This document shows positions 12,406 through 24,654 of a stretch of 64,000 bases of DNA, piece by piece. The notes under the pieces were generated by a model, which was given only the letters and a program-made list of their open reading frames with translations, was not told where the DNA came from and searched no databases. Position 1 is the stretch's first letter. Each line of letters opens with the position of its first letter. Source of the DNA: Gonocerus acuteangulatus (lineage: Eukaryota; Arthropoda; Insecta; Hemiptera; Coreidae); the NCBI GenBank assembly GCA_946811695.1, contig OX328124.1, forward strand, positions 30,386,148 through 30,450,147, read 5' to 3'. The translations under genes and the position numbers were made by a program.

Positions 12406-12678
12406 TATTATTTGCTCTATTTATTTTTCACTGAATCAGTTTCATTTAAATGAATGAAATGTTAATGCTAAGGCCACCTTACTAATGTCTTGTGTCATTG
12501 TATGCAAATTACCTATTCATTATGTATTCTTACGTCTTCGCATAAAAACTACTATCATTCTAATTATAACTAACTAATAAAAGCTTCCTGTTATTTTAAC
12601 TAATTTATTACAAGTATTAATACTTTATGCTAAACTTGTATTTATTATTTGTTTTAAAAATCTCATTATTATAAATAT

Positions 12679-12681
12679 ATT

Positions 12682-12750
<69 letters not shown>
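12679..12750. repeat. (TA)n microsatellite
   Basis: A long AT run with one TACAT interruption. It abuts the 3' end of the minus-strand LINE fragment. Confidence 0.95.
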
Positions 12751-12754
<4 letters not shown>

Positions 12755-12756
<2 letters not shown>

Positions 12757-13425
12757 TTATTTAATTATTAAGAGTATCGCAACTTTTGGTGACTTGCTCT
12801 TTAACAGTACATCAAGATATTACAAAATACTTTTTGCACATTGTGTATATAACAAGTCAGTACATTTTATAGTATAGCTAGTACATTAGTGAGCTAATTA
12901 ATAATAACAATAACATTTTTTATATAATATATTTCACAATAACAATACGGTAATGTAATACATATTAAATAGAGTGTGAAAAAAAAGTGGGGGTGGGGTA
13001 GAAAAGGTAAGATTATATTGGAGATAGGGCTTTATTTTTAAATGTAGGTTAATTAACTTAATTCGCTTCCCGTTCGGGCTGTCTCCCAGGGAAGTGTGGA
13101 CTCCTCAGAGGAGGAAGGCTATTACAAACAAAATTTGCCAATCAGTAATTTAAAAAAAAAAAAAAAAAAAAAAATTGTTTTAAAAATGTAAATAATTTTC
13201 TAAAGGCTATTTCGTTCATTATTTTAAATTAACTTTAGGAGGTAAATTGGAGATAGGGCTAGATTTTTGAATATAGGTTAATTATCTTTAAGTGTGTTAG
13301 TATATTGTTTATATGTGGACTATTTTCGGCAAGTAAGTCGTGAGGAATTGTTAGGTTGTCTCGTAATCTGCAGTCAGTAAGTATGTGTTTAACTGTTAAT
13401 GTCTCGTTACAACATTATAAATAAA
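12755..13425 (-). mobile_element. RNase H-type LINE 3' end (copy 1)
   Basis: Reading the minus strand, about 13415 down to 13310 gives a C-terminal peptide with CNETLTVKHILTDC, close to copies 2 and 3 (42 and 47.8 kb). It then runs through a 3' UTR to an A/T-rich tail at about 12755. The 3' UTR (12760-13230) is the inverse of 51525-52060; shared words include CTTAATTCGCTTCCCGTTC and CTTTTGGTGACTTGC. Only the last ~40 codons remain. Confidence 0.75.
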
Positions 13426-13444
13426 TAATCTACTATATATTTGT

Positions 13445-13905
13445 CAAATACCACTCACTCACTGACCTATCATCCCCCAGCCCAAACTACTCGACAGAAA
13501 ATTTTGAAATTTTCCATGGACACTCCCTATATAACGTAGGCACTCACTAAGAAAGGATTTTTTGATATTCGAATTTTTAAGTATTTTTAGAGGGGTTTAA
13601 AGTTTGAGTTGGTTAGAGCAGGCAAGCCTAGACAGCAAGCGTTGCTAGGACGATAACAGAACAGCTGTTACCGTACATTAACTATTTTTAATTGAGGTTA
13701 ATTTCCACTACGATGGCAGTCCTTGAATTACTAGAAATAAAATGTGATTTTGTCCCTCATAGAGTTTACGCCCTGGTGATGGCCCATCCGAGTTAATAAT
13801 ATCCCGAACCACTTGACACAAAAACTTGAAATTTTGCACGGACAGTACGTTTAGAGTGTAAACACTCGCTAAGAAAGTTTTTTTTTTTTTATATTCAAAC
13901 GTTCA
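13445..13905 (+). repeat. Family-C-like repeat
   Basis: It contains CCACTCACTCACTGACC and two phrases in which GAAATTTT is followed by GGACA (near 13505 and 13830), resembling the 7425-7500 part of family C. Non-coding. Confidence 0.55.
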
Positions 13906-14397
13906 AGTACTTTTAGGGGGGTTTGAATTATTAAAAAGTTCCTCATCGGCTCAAAAATGGTTCGATTTTGACATTCGGTACAAAAATCTTTCTTCTCATT
14001 TAAAAGGTCAAGTTCATTAAGCAGTTGAATCCGTTTACTGGAACAGGGTTTTTGGAGTGAAATTTGTGCGGAAGGATTCCTTAACGTAGGAAAACGAATG
14101 AAACCATTTTTGAAGCGAGTTCTGTAGCCATTTACCAGAAAAATTGATAGAAATACTTTTCAAAACTCATTTTCTGTTTGGGTATTCAGAAACGAAGTTC
14201 ATGGAAAAAAATTGTGTGAATGGTGATACAAAGTTTTCGGATCTCAGTATATTTTCTAAAATATCTGGAAAATGGTTGGGAACTCATATTAAGTGGAAGG
14301 CGGCTATTCGAAAGGTTACTAAATTCTCTACAATAAGATTTCATGCTTTTCAACGTGTTTTTGTCTCTGTTTACCTAACGTTTCAAGCGGTTGTTGT

Positions 14398-14399
<2 letters not shown>
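13906..14399 (+). repeat. Family-A repeat, internal part
   Basis: It matches the 34.7-35.3 kb copy: GGTTCGATTTTGACATTCGG, a CAAGTTCATTAA phrase, AGGAAAACGAATGAAACCAT and TCTGTTTGGGTA. The 5' hairpin and 3' terminus are missing. The 119-codon frame over this stretch is a by-product and is unlikely to be a gene. Confidence 0.7.

Positions 14400-14451
<52 letters not shown>
14400..14451. repeat. Poly-T tract of ~52
   Basis: An uninterrupted T run. In the other direction it could be the poly-A tail of a retrocopy, but I see no recognisable body or target duplication. Confidence 0.95.
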
Positions 14452-14454
<3 letters not shown>

Positions 14455-14832
14455 CTCCAACGGAAACAAGCACGGTTATCTCCACATGGTGTTTCCTGGG
14501 TAACTTTAAAGTCCGTGCAATAATAAGCTTGTTGGGTTATGTAAGCTTGTGCATGATTATTTACATCAGAAGGTCCCAACAAGTATATTATTGCATGTTC
14601 AGAAATTAAATTAATTAATAACACAATAAACAAAAGAAACTGGAAATAAACATGTAGAACGTCAACAGTATATAATTAAATGTAAAATAAAAATAACATA
14701 TTTACATAAATTGCCTTGAGCGGAAACGAAAATAGAAATATTAAATAGTCCAAAAATTGAGTAGATTACTTGTAGTTTTATGAGCTGGTTATGGGTTCCT
14801 AGAGGCTGCTGTGTTTGCTGAGGGTAGCTACC

Positions 14833-15542
14833 GCGGTAAAAATGCAGTTTCCAGCCCTCCAAACCGATTTCTTTCAAATTTTGCACAATAACGTATTTTG
14901 ATGCACTAAACACGAATACGATAAAAAAAAAAACGTCGGATTTAACTAGGAAAGAAGTTATTAAGTACTTAAGTTCACTGTTGTGCAGGTTATGAGAGCT
15001 ATTAATTATAGCGAGTTGGATTGACTGGGGTTTTGTTATCTTCTTGAGCGAGCGTAGCGAGCGGAAACGCATAGCACGTATGCCCTTAAGCGACAGGTGA
15101 CGATGCCCTTAAAATTGACAATATTTTCGAATAAATGGTTTCTGAACATTTCAAATGAGAGTTCTCTGTTTCCCAATGTTACATATTTGCGCATGCGCGT
15201 GTTTACAAATACGCTGATGACGCCTAGTTTTATAACCTTCCTAACTTTAGTGCTTAATATTATATTCTATTAATTTTAGCGAGTTGGATTGTCTGGGGTT
15301 TTGTTATCTTCTTGAGCGAGCGGAAACGCATAGCATGTATGCCTTAAAGTCGTCACAAATTTAGTTGTTTTGTTAGCTCTCATAACCTGCATAACAGTGA
15401 ACTTAAGTGCTTAATAACTTCTTTCCTAGTTAAATCCGACGTTTTTTTTTATCGTATTCGTGTTTAGTGCATCATAATACGTTATTGTGCAAAATTTGAA
15501 AGAAATCGGTTTGGAGGGCTGGAAACTGCATTTTTACCGCTA
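14833..15542. mobile_element. Long inverted repeat, ~168-bp arms
   Basis: The arms 14833-15000 and 15375-15542 are inverse copies with few mismatches (for example GGTTATGAGAGCT against AGCTCTCATAACC). The ~375-bp spacer holds two direct copies of a phrase starting GCGAGTTGGATTG (15011 and 15280). A related inverted sequence lies at 63361-63465. No coding capacity. It is either a foldback-type element or an inverted duplication. Confidence 0.75.
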
Positions 15543-15973
15543 CCGCGAACAGTCCAGAGCAGTTTAAATTGTGTCTGTTTTTATAGATGCACTCACAAGA
15601 GAAGAAGAAACAAGACTGAGGTTGTAGTACTCTGTGTGAAATAGTTTAATTAGAACAGCTGGTTGCTAGATACTGCTCTCTTAGGCAAGTCCCTAGCAAC
15701 CATGCTTTCTGTCAGTCTCTTGCTGCTACAAGCTGTACAAAATTATGTAGTAGCGTTAATTTTGATCATATCTTATTTAATTCAATATAAAAAATACTTA
15801 TCGGCCGTGGTGAAGCACGGGTATTCAGCTAGTATTTTATATTTTGTTTTTACCTTGAAATATTTTAAATGTAGGTGAGAGAGTTGCCTTAGATAACAAT
15901 ACTTTAAAAGAGTATTTAACAATACTTTAAAGAGTTTACTTTACTTGATTTAAAGGAGTAAGTTTAAAATTTA

Positions 15974-16153
15974 AATCAGTCCCATAACAGGCCTCAAGGG
16001 GTCAGAGGGGCAGATACTATAGAGGTATCTGATTCTTAATCATACGGCACACTAGGGAGATAGTGTGGTCAGTACAACGCTCCGGCCGCCTGAATGCTCC
16101 GGGTCCTCCAGTTCATTAGTCGAGTGCTCTACCACTGAGCTAGGCTCGTCCCA
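15974..16153 (-). mobile_element. tRNA-headed SINE, family S1 (internally shortened)
   Basis: On the minus strand the head reads as a tRNA 5' half with an intact A box (TAGCTCAGTGGTAGAGC) and a decayed B box. It is followed by a body ending in GGGACTGATTTAA. Relatives: 44868-45455 (-), 50952-51250 (+) and a partial at 54838 (-). This copy lacks the middle of the body present in the others. Function as a tRNA gene is unlikely. Confidence 0.75.
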
Positions 16154-16439
16154 TTTTAAAAGGTTATGGGGCTGATAATTTGTTTAAGTACATTAAGTTT
16201 ACGCCATCCCTATTTAGAGGCAGCATAGAGGAGAAATGTTAAGTTTTCATAATCCCCGGAGCACGGAAATGGTCTGACTCGCAGGATCTGCGTACTCTTA
16301 GTCGGGTATCCGTTTTTATCCCTACTGTCATTTGGAAGTCTTAGACTATAAAGAGCGAATGTTTTGTCTTAATCATTCTTGAAAAATGTAAACACATGTA
16401 AAAATTTATAATGAAATCCTAAAGCGAAGCATAAAATAA
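16154..16439. other. No feature recognised
   Basis: No coding or repeat assignment possible. Confidence 0.4.
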
Positions 16440-16931
16440 CTGACAGTATCCTAAACGGAAATAACCCCATTTAAGCACCGAATTCCCGACTTCTTCGAAT
16501 AAGATAGCTCTATCAAATACGTGATTAAACTCATTAGCAGATTTCTTCCCAATGGGGCGAGGAAGAGAGGAACTGCGCTAAAATCGCGTAAGAACCGTAT
16601 TTGAGTAGGAAATTTAATAAGCTTTGGAATAAATGCTTTAAAAATACGATTTTCCAATCCGTTTCGAGATAATATCTCGGAAACCTTGGGATTTTTCCTT
16701 GACAACTGTTATCAGTTTCATTATATTCGTCACGTGTATTTTCATATAAAACGTGTAACCTGAAGGTATCCGGTTACACGTTACTATTTGTGAAGCGAGA
16801 ATTTCGCCCAAGAAACTGTTCCGATGGCAAGATTCGGCTTAACGGACTTGACCTTTCAAATCAGACAAAATATTTTTGTGCCAAATTTCATTAAAATCTG
16901 TCTATTTTTAAGCTAACTAGAGAGAAAACAG

Positions 16932-16982
<51 letters not shown>

Positions 16983-16985
16983 ATG
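16440..16985 (-). repeat. Family-A repeat, minus-strand copy
   Basis: Reverse-complemented, it gives TGTCTGTTTTCTCTCTAG, then ATGAAATTTGGCACAAAAAT, then GAAAGGTCAAGTCCGTTAA, the family-A core order. The (TA)n run sits at the usual place before it. Confidence 0.75.
16937..16980. repeat. (TA)n microsatellite inside family A
   Basis: A pure AT run. Confidence 0.95.
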
Positions 16986-17040
16986 GATTCTTGAAGAAAG
17001 TGGCAGGAGTTGCTCTCCAAAATTGTTTAAATTATTAATA

Positions 17041-17395
17041 TATATTGGCGACGTTTCGTACCTATTCAGGTTTATCATCAGGCATCTTATATTAAGTTTT
17101 GATAAAGTCTTATGAGATTTTAAATTTCACTTTAGGTCCATACATATTAAATTTTGAGAGTGAAACATTTCATCCAGGTAAAATCCTTCATGATGTGTTG
17201 AGTTGATGAGTTTTATTCACACACATGAAGGATTTTTCCCGGATGTAATGTTTCACTCTCAAAATTTATATGTATGGACCTAAAGTGAAATTTAAAATCT
17301 CATAAGGCTTTACCAAAACTTACTTTAAGATGCCTGGTGATTGTGATGAGTGAAACATATCTCTTGACGAAACCTGTTTGACAATAATTTCAATT
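17041..17395. mobile_element. Penelope-type snapback with hammerhead-like end
   Basis: Arms of roughly 150 bp (17041-17194 and 17226-17395) are inverted around a ~30-bp loop; TAGGTCCATACATAT and its inverse are typical of the match. On the minus strand 17047-17082 reads CTGATGA, a short stem (ACCT/AGGT), then GAAACGTC, a hammerhead-like core. The right arm has a degenerate version. No coding capacity. Assignment to Penelope-like elements is inferred from the hammerhead-like motif. Confidence 0.55.
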
Positions 17396-17695
17396 ATGTC
17401 GTTCATAATCAAATTTTCGAGAAAAACTATAAAACTGAAATGAAAGAACGATTTGGAGAAGTCAAACTTATTTACCTCAATCGTCCTTGTCTTAACAAAA
17501 AAACAAAAAACAACAAGTATTACTTTTTCTCAAAGATATTAAGGGGGGGGGGGCTTGTTAGTTTCTGTATCTCTAGCAACATCCGACCCCTTTCGCCTTA
17601 TGGCTACACCATTTCAGTGTAAGTGTTGGAATGCAAAAACAATTAAATTTATAAAAGGAAGCATGTATTGCAGAATGCGGCATTATAGAATTCTT

Positions 17696-17824
17696 CTACT
17701 TTCCTCCGAAGGAAAGTAGCTATTGAGGTTGCACTCATGACGGAATTTTTTAAATATTTCCTCAAATCTTTATCAATCCTACCCAGTAGAAACCAGAAAT
17801 GACCCCCGTTAAAATTTATATCTA

Positions 17825-17881
<57 letters not shown>

Positions 17882-18797
17882 CCGTTAACACGATAGCGGT
17901 CAGAGTTTTTGTTTTTTCGTTAGCAAACGATTGAACGAGTTCATAAACCAACAAAATCGGTCAAACGGAAGGGGGGGGGGGTTACCCCGGACCCAAAACA
18001 CTAATTTGACCATGCACGCCGTAGTTTTTGATATGTTTCAACGACACTTGGTATTCGTAGTCGTAATCTACAGAGCAAAATGGGTTGTAAAAATTAACTC
18101 GGTTCATTAGGAGGGGGGGGGGGGGGTTTACTTTGGACCAACATTACCAATTCGCCACTATCAGCCGTAATTTTTGTTATATTTCTACGAAACTCAGTAT
18201 TCGTAGTGGTAATCTACAGAGGAAAATGGGCTGTAAAAATAAAGTAAATCGGTTCATTAGAAGGGGGGGTTTACTCCGGACCCAAATTACTAATATACTC
18301 ATACCGGTCATAATTTCCGCTGTATTGTAATGAAACGCGGTATACGTCGGGGGTAACTCATGAGAAAGAAGTGTTGTAAAAATGAGCTAAATCGGTCAAT
18401 CGGAAAAAGGGGGGTTTAATTTGTAATATATTTCAATAGAATTAGCCCGCCAGACGTAGGTTCACAAAGCCGCCGAAGGAGCGCTTTCTACCATTAGAGG
18501 GACTGCATCCTGTTCCTGTGTCAGATGAAAAGACGAAAATATGAAGTTTTTTTGTATTTATTAAGTAGTGTAGTAGGTATCATGTGTAAACATAACTCTG
18601 GAAGCAAATTAATTACAAAATTAATAATTGAACAGTTACTTATTACAAAATTAAAAGAGAACTATTCATGTTTTTATTTTATTTATATATAATATTTGAA
18701 GCAAATTATTCTGGAAAGCAGTCTACACTACCCAAATTCTGAGGAAAGTGCTTAGTTATGCAGCTCCTTCCTGACGGTTTTTTTTTTTTTTTTTTTT
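17696..18797 (+). repeat. Family-B repeat, long copy
   Basis: It starts with the 24-bp palindrome centred on CTCCGAAGG, has (TA)n at 17825-17882, about three internal ~140-bp modules (each with ACTCAGTATTCGTAGTGGTA or a close variant and a G run), and the conserved 3' end CAGCTCCTTCCTGACGGTTT plus a T run. It is longer than the 5.5 kb copy because of the extra modules. Confidence 0.85.
17825..17882. repeat. (TA)n-(TG)n microsatellite inside family B
   Basis: An AT run followed by a short GT run. Confidence 0.95.
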
Positions 18798-18799
18798 AA

Positions 18800-20530
18800 A
18801 TACTGTGGTATTGTAAACTTGGAAAAAGCTTCCGACGTGCTGGTATTTACCACTATATGGTAAAATGTAAAACCAGTAACGCAGTAAGTATACTCACAAA
18901 TAACACTGCAATAAAATGGAATTGTATAAGCGCGTTCCATATGCACTGAGTTGCCTTCATCTGTTGTGCAACCAGTAAATTAAAAAATAATCTCTTTTAA
19001 ATGTCTTATAACCCGGTGTATCATACATTTTGAAAAATTCTTTCAGATTTTACTGATACCTCTTTCACATTAGTTTAAAATGTCATTGCTAGTTCAACGC
19101 ACCCGCGCGTAAAAGAATATTCCAATTTCAAATCCCGGGGAGATAATGTTTCTAGAAACTAAAGAATTTACAATTATCCTGTCTTTTTTGGGAGGAAAAA
19201 TAAGCTGAGTTCTTCCCTGTATCTTTTTCGTTCTTTTCTCTGTCTAGTAGGTGTACAGAGAATTTTCTTGGCCTCGTTTATTTATCTCCAGATGTTTTGT
19301 CGGAAAGATCTTTTTCTTTCTCTGATTTCTTTAGTTTTCCTTATAGTAGGACCGACTTATTCACGGAATGTATCCGTCTATGTTATTCCTCTTGGAATTG
19401 GGGTAAATTATCAACTTTTGTGGCAGTTGTCGCTTTTTTTTGTTGTAGGAATCAAGGTAGTAGGTAGCACAAGGATCTTCTAAAGTAATAATAATTCCCT
19501 CACAACTATTGCGGAGCGGGACTTTTTTTTTTGTCACACTTCGCACCCCAACATAGTGCACTGCTTATCACAAACAGGATGCAAATTATGACTGCTCCCT
19601 AGAGAGTATAAATTTTGTTGTAACACAACGACCGCTAAGCAACGCAAAGAACTAACGATACAGGTTTATTATGAAAATAAGTATATTATCGTCTATAAGG
19701 CGTGGTGGTTTATCTAAATCCCCTCCCTCAGTAGAACGAAATATTCATGTGATTTGTAAGGCCGTAATTTTTCTTTACTACTTCTACATTTTTTGTCAAG
19801 AATAGAGTAGGGATGATTCCTCAAGTCTGAAGAATGAAAAGGAAGCCGAAACGTCAATGATAAATTCTCCAAGAACGTGCTCCCTGACAGTAAAACGCGA
19901 TGGCCAGGGGAAATGAAAATGTACGTATTCTTAAAGAACAAGCATCGGTGGGAGTAATCCGATACAATCAATTTTTATACAACTGCATATTTTTTATGGG
20001 TAAAAATGTAATTCGTCATACGAATTCCCTATTAATTTGAATCCCATGGCGCTTTGCAGAGACGCGGACTTCGAAGCATTAGCTTGTCTGATTCTTTGGA
20101 GACCGTTGAGGTCCCAGTGGGTTCTTTTTCATTATTGCTTAAAGTAATTTAGTTATTTTTAAAATTTGAAAGTGACAGTTTCGTTTTTTTAACAGGATTT
20201 TGTCTCAGTTTTTAATTGATTGTTTTACTTCAATTAAATTTAATTATAAAATGAATATTTTAATAAAACAAGATAAGTAACAGAGAAACATAAAGTTAAC
20301 AGAGAAGACCGAGTGCGTAATTTTCACTTAAGATACTTTTCCTGACCATTGTGGAGCCTAAAATCTTGCTTTTCTTTGAGATTTCATTGTAGTAGGTGTA
20401 TTTTTGGGCTTAATCCATTGTAGTTGGTGTATTTTTTAAGAAGGATCAAAAGATCATTTAAAAGTTTCTTTCTTAAGTTATAATACTAGGAATAAGAACG
20501 AAAACGCCGTATCTAGAGGGTTAGTTTGCA
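18800..20530. other. Mostly unassigned; one hammerhead-like motif
   Basis: At 19826-19855 the sequence reads CTGAAGA, then a short spacer, then GCCGAAACGTC, another weak hammerhead-like motif. No coding exon was recognised; the 19.3 kb frames on the two strands overlap each other and match nothing. Confidence 0.35.
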
Positions 20531-20600
20531 GATTTGAAGAAATGTTTCAAAACTTCTTTCATGAGTGGAACCTCAATAGCTGCTAGCTTTCCATCGGGAG
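20531..20600 (-). repeat. Family-B 5' fragment
   Basis: The inverse of the family-B leader (a CTCATGA-like phrase, AATTTCTTC-like text and the CTTTCC palindrome remnant), truncated before the (TA)n run. Confidence 0.65.
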
Positions 20601-21227
20601 ATTATAAAAAAGAATATGCTTTTTTTGGAACACAGCTGGACGATGAATACATAACATAAGCCATTTTGTGAGGGTAAGTGGTTGAAAACACTCTCATTGA
20701 GAACTGCAGAAGCAGATCAATTTCTGAGTTTTGATTTATGGAGAGTAGATTACATACAACGCAGCATTGTTACAATCAACGCTGGGATCCGGCCTGATAA
20801 CACGTGTCCATTCAAATCCTAGCCTCGTGACTGCCCGCACTCCCACATCCTCTGTATTGTTGGGTGCTCAACGAGCAGAGCGGGGTAATGGGATCCGTCT
20901 ATCATCCATATAGAACTATCTCATATCACTCACTACTTTTAACAACGTTATATTCCAAAAATGGGCCATTTTTGGTTTTCAATATTTTCAAAAGAGAAAT
21001 TATGAGTCATGGCACCGATTTTTTTATTGGCCACGTAATATAAATTCACATTTTATAACTAAGAAACAGGAAAATGTGAGACACCAACTAAATATTCTAT
21101 AGAAAGCGTCAAGTAAAGATCAACAATTATCTTAACTTGCCCTTCTCATTATACATTGCCATCTAATTTACTAACTCTGCCATAGATTTTACTCCTCAAA
21201 AATATAATGTGTGGGATAAAGACAGAC
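20601..21227. other. No feature recognised
   Basis: A slightly GC-richer patch at 20770-20910 has no recognisable coding content. Confidence 0.35.
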
Positions 21228-21361
21228 CGCATAGACAGCGACTACGTCGACGTTGTTCCACATGGCATGCATATTTATTTATTTTATTAATTAATTTTAT
21301 CACAACTCAGGCGATTAAACTGCGACAGTAAAGAATTGAGAAGAGTATGGTATAGTCAATA
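21228..21361 (+). repeat. 134-bp direct repeat, copy 1
   Basis: Nearly identical to 22568-22699, beginning CGCATAGACAGCGACTACGT and ending GAGAAGAGTATGGTATA. It differs mainly by a 3-bp indel and two or three substitutions. Confidence 0.85.
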
Positions 21362-22567
21362 CTATGTTTTTTGCTGTCATATATTCATTTTTTACTGCTT
21401 GAATGCATATTACAAATTTAGATGCTAAAAAATAACCATCATGCTGAATTATGTTTAGAGTGACTTACATAAAGTATAACTAAGGGCTAAGATAATATCA
21501 TTTAGACGCTCGTTAATTGTGGCTAACTTAGTAATTTATATTTTTAGAGGCGAATAATGCTATTAAAAAGAATGAAGATGGAGATAGTTAGCCGTTGCAG
21601 AGATACAAAGTCAAGGTATGTTTGGGATTCGGCTAGGAGAAAAAAAACAACAGATCTTCAGGCAGAAATCTGCATTGGACTTGCCTCCTAGCCGTATCTC
21701 AACCATCCCTTGCCTTCCTATTTAAAAGAAGTTTGTTTAATTACCACCTTTTTCAAAATGCCCTGAATGAGTTTCTCTGCAAATTCATCCAGCTTGATAT
21801 TTAACATCTTTCAGAAGTGTTCATCTCAAGAGTGATACAAGTCAGACAACGTTGGAACCTTAAGCGAAAAGCAACTTTGTCATGCAGTGAAAGAGTATTA
21901 TTTTTTCAGTAAGGTTTTGCGCACAAATTAAGGGTATTTTTCATTCTTAGTTTTGTTCACATTTTAATCCAATGTTGTAACCTACATTTCTTGACTTACT
22001 CCTGTCACTTTCAATTAAAATTTGAGCATGAAAGTCTAAATTAAACCAACTTTTTAAAATCAAATTAAATTAAAAATTGTTATCCTCACAATTAGTAGTC
22101 ATTAAACAGGCAAAAAATAAACGCATCTACAGTACTAGTGTGTAGGTTGTGTAATATGCAACTAAGAGCCAATCAGGGCCGCCACATGGGGGGGACTACC
22201 GGGTACAGTTGTCCCGGGCCTCGCGAATTGGAAAAAAATGTATAGGTTATGAGCTTGTAAAAAGAATGGGGTTTAGAAATATAGACGGGCGTAGCCTAAA
22301 TTTATTGGAATGGGATCTATATTTTTTTTAAAATACATAAACGACAAAACAAGTCCAGTCCAAGAATAGTACATATATTTCATTAGGAGTCGTGATAAAA
22401 CTACAAGTACCGAAAGTGACCTTTGCTGCACTGATTGTCGGCTTTTATTCTCATTTCGCTCAAAACTCAAGATGAAAATAATTTTAAATTATCCGAAGTC
22501 CTATAGCAAAGTACTAGAATTTTCAGTCTGGCTCTGAGATGTAAGGGCCCGTGATCTGGTATTGGGT
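21362..22567. other. Unassigned sequence between direct repeats
   Basis: No gene recognised. A phrase at 22175 (CAGGGCCGCCACATGG, then CCCGGGCCT) resembles the end of some hAT-type MITEs, but I could not find a matching second end. Confidence 0.35.
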
Positions 22568-22699
22568 CGCATAGACAGCGACTACGTCGACGTTCCACAT
22601 GGTATGCGTTATTTATTTATTTTATTAATTAATTTTATCACAACTCAGGCGATTAAACTGCGACAGTAAAGAATTGAGAAGAGTATGGTATAATCAATA
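22568..22699 (+). repeat. 134-bp direct repeat, copy 2
   Basis: The second copy of the 21228 repeat, in the same orientation, 1.34 kb downstream. Confidence 0.85.
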
Positions 22700-22759
22700 G
22701 TAGATTGAATGATTTCAATGTTAAAACAAATAAATAGTACGAGTCGTACTAGTAAAGTA

Positions 22760-22985
22760 CCTAGGCGTATATAAGGGGGGGAGGCTGAATCCCCCCAGAA
22801 ATTTTGTTTTGTTCAGAACATTTCATGTAAAAAATGTCTTCCACAGTTATCCTTGTCTACTAGGTGTCCAGAGGACCATAAAACTCACCATTTTACACTA
22901 ATATATTTAAAATTGTCCCTACGCCCCAAATGCCTAGGTGCTCCCAGCCCCCCTCCCCCCAAATTATTTTCTATATACGCTAGTG
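22760..22985 (+). mobile_element. hAT-type MITE-G (copy 2)
   Basis: Ends CCTAGGCGTATATAAGG and the inverse TATACGCTAGTG, with G and C runs inside each end. A perfect 8-bp target duplication, GTAAAGTA (22752-22759 and 22986-22993), flanks it. Confidence 0.8.
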
Positions 22986-24145
22986 GTAAAGTAGTACTTA
23001 ATAACTCTGAAAGAATTGACGTAATTCTAAAAATGAGAGAATTGACTTAATTCTAAAAATGTGAGAATTTACTTAAAATGGGGAGGAAGGAAGAAAAAGG
23101 GGAGAAAAGTCAAAATAAATAGACAAATAAAAGAAAGAAAGAAAAAAAAAATTATGATATATGACAAAAATAAACAATTAAAACAGGGGAAAAAAGAAGT
23201 TTTCCTGCATTGTATCCAACATTTGTTGTTTAAAGGAATTGGAATATATCTGCTGTCATCTAAAACTATTTCATTAATGTTTTGTGGTAAGCTAGTGATT
23301 TCCCCGAGTCTGCACTGCAGACTCTGCAGTACGACAGTATTTATTTAACAGTAAGAGTTGTATTGCAGTATTGGCCTGTCTTGTCCTGTCACAAAGTATA
23401 AGCTATGAGTGAGTCAGTAGGGAATGGCCTATCCTCATGCGGCAGAGGACGGCTTCTTCTCGTCTGTGACATCTGCTGCTTGATGGCCATTCTCCAACTG
23501 TATCCTTGATCTCTCTTAATTTATTTTCTGTAATTTGCAACAGGTTTCTTGACAAATTTGCATTATACATTCTTTAGTGTGCAAGTCTTGGTACGTCAAG
23601 CTGTAAGTATCATTGGCAAGCATTCCTTACTGATATATGGTAGTTTACACATAAACAATGTCTCTCGCGCATGAGCTGCATTACTACATCCCTTCGAAAG
23701 GTGGTAAAGGACGCTGTTTTCATGAAAAATTTAATAATTAAAATATCACCAACACAACAAACAAAAACAAACGACAAAAATATATAGATACAAAATAAAC
23801 ATGAATAGTTTTGGTAATTTATATTTGTAATGAACAGCTGATTCAATAATTAATTTTGTTTCTGAGTAAAACGCGACCTGTAACGTACCAATTCCATTTT
23901 TTTTTGCAACATAATATTTTTTAAAACATATTACGTTCTTGATTAGTTAGGCATCGTGTCTAACGCGTTCCGATGCAAGGAAGAAAATAACTGCCGGCGG
24001 TACGGGCAAATTCATAATTCTGCAAACCCCCCCCCCCCCCCCTTTTAGATGGACGCCTTTGCTGGAGGATAGGACGTAAACTATTATTCAAACCCCTAAG
24101 TGACAAGGGTGGCCCACCCCAACAATTTTTTTTTTTTTTTTTTCA
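22986..24145. other. No gene recognised
   Basis: Purine-rich DNA at 23080-23200 creates basic-looking frames that are not credible genes. A C16-18 run lies at about 24027. Confidence 0.4.
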
Positions 24146-24358
24146 AAATGGTTTTGAGCATAAATATGCTTTAGCGATGACTAAACTGGAAAAAACCGTT
24201 ACAAAAAAGGGTCCGCTGGCGTTCGCGCATTCCATGTGTAGCCATACACGGAAAAGAAGGCTGTATGTTATACAGTACATTACATAGGTTTGTCGGGTGA
24301 ACCTAGCGTATATTTATGGTCCTGAATTTGAGCAGAAGGCTCTAAACGAAGTTATTGT
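24146..24358 (-). repeat. Inverse copy of the 9757 repeat
   Basis: Shared words include GCATAAATATGCTTTAG, TCGCTAAAGC in inverse, GTTCGCGC and TTGAGCAGAAGGCTCTAAAC. The two copies are 14.2 kb apart in opposite orientation. Confidence 0.75.
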
Positions 24359-24654
24359 TTTTTTTATTTTTTTATGATTCGGCATTAAAAAATACATACA
24401 TCCCTAAATGTTCACCCTTCTACTTCCAATCCCAATTATAATAATTTTCAATCCTTGGTGGTCAATAATTGATCGTACAGTTATCTCCGCCAGGCGTCTA
24501 CCGGTGCCACTTCTCACTTTTATTGGATGGAGGCAGAACAGCGCATTCAGCATTTAAGCTACTACTAAATATTAAAAATATTTGAGCGAATCACTTCTTT
24601 CGCAAGCTCTTTATTAAATATAAATAAAAATAAAAATAAAATTAAAAATATTTA

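Noticed and set aside
14144..14633. Two opposing frames of 119 and 101 codons
   Set aside because: One includes a Phe run and the other a Lys run from the poly-T tract; the rest is family-A repeat.
21228..22699. LTR retrotransposon
   Set aside because: The direct repeats are short, lack TG...CA ends, and there is no gag, protease, RT or integrase between them.
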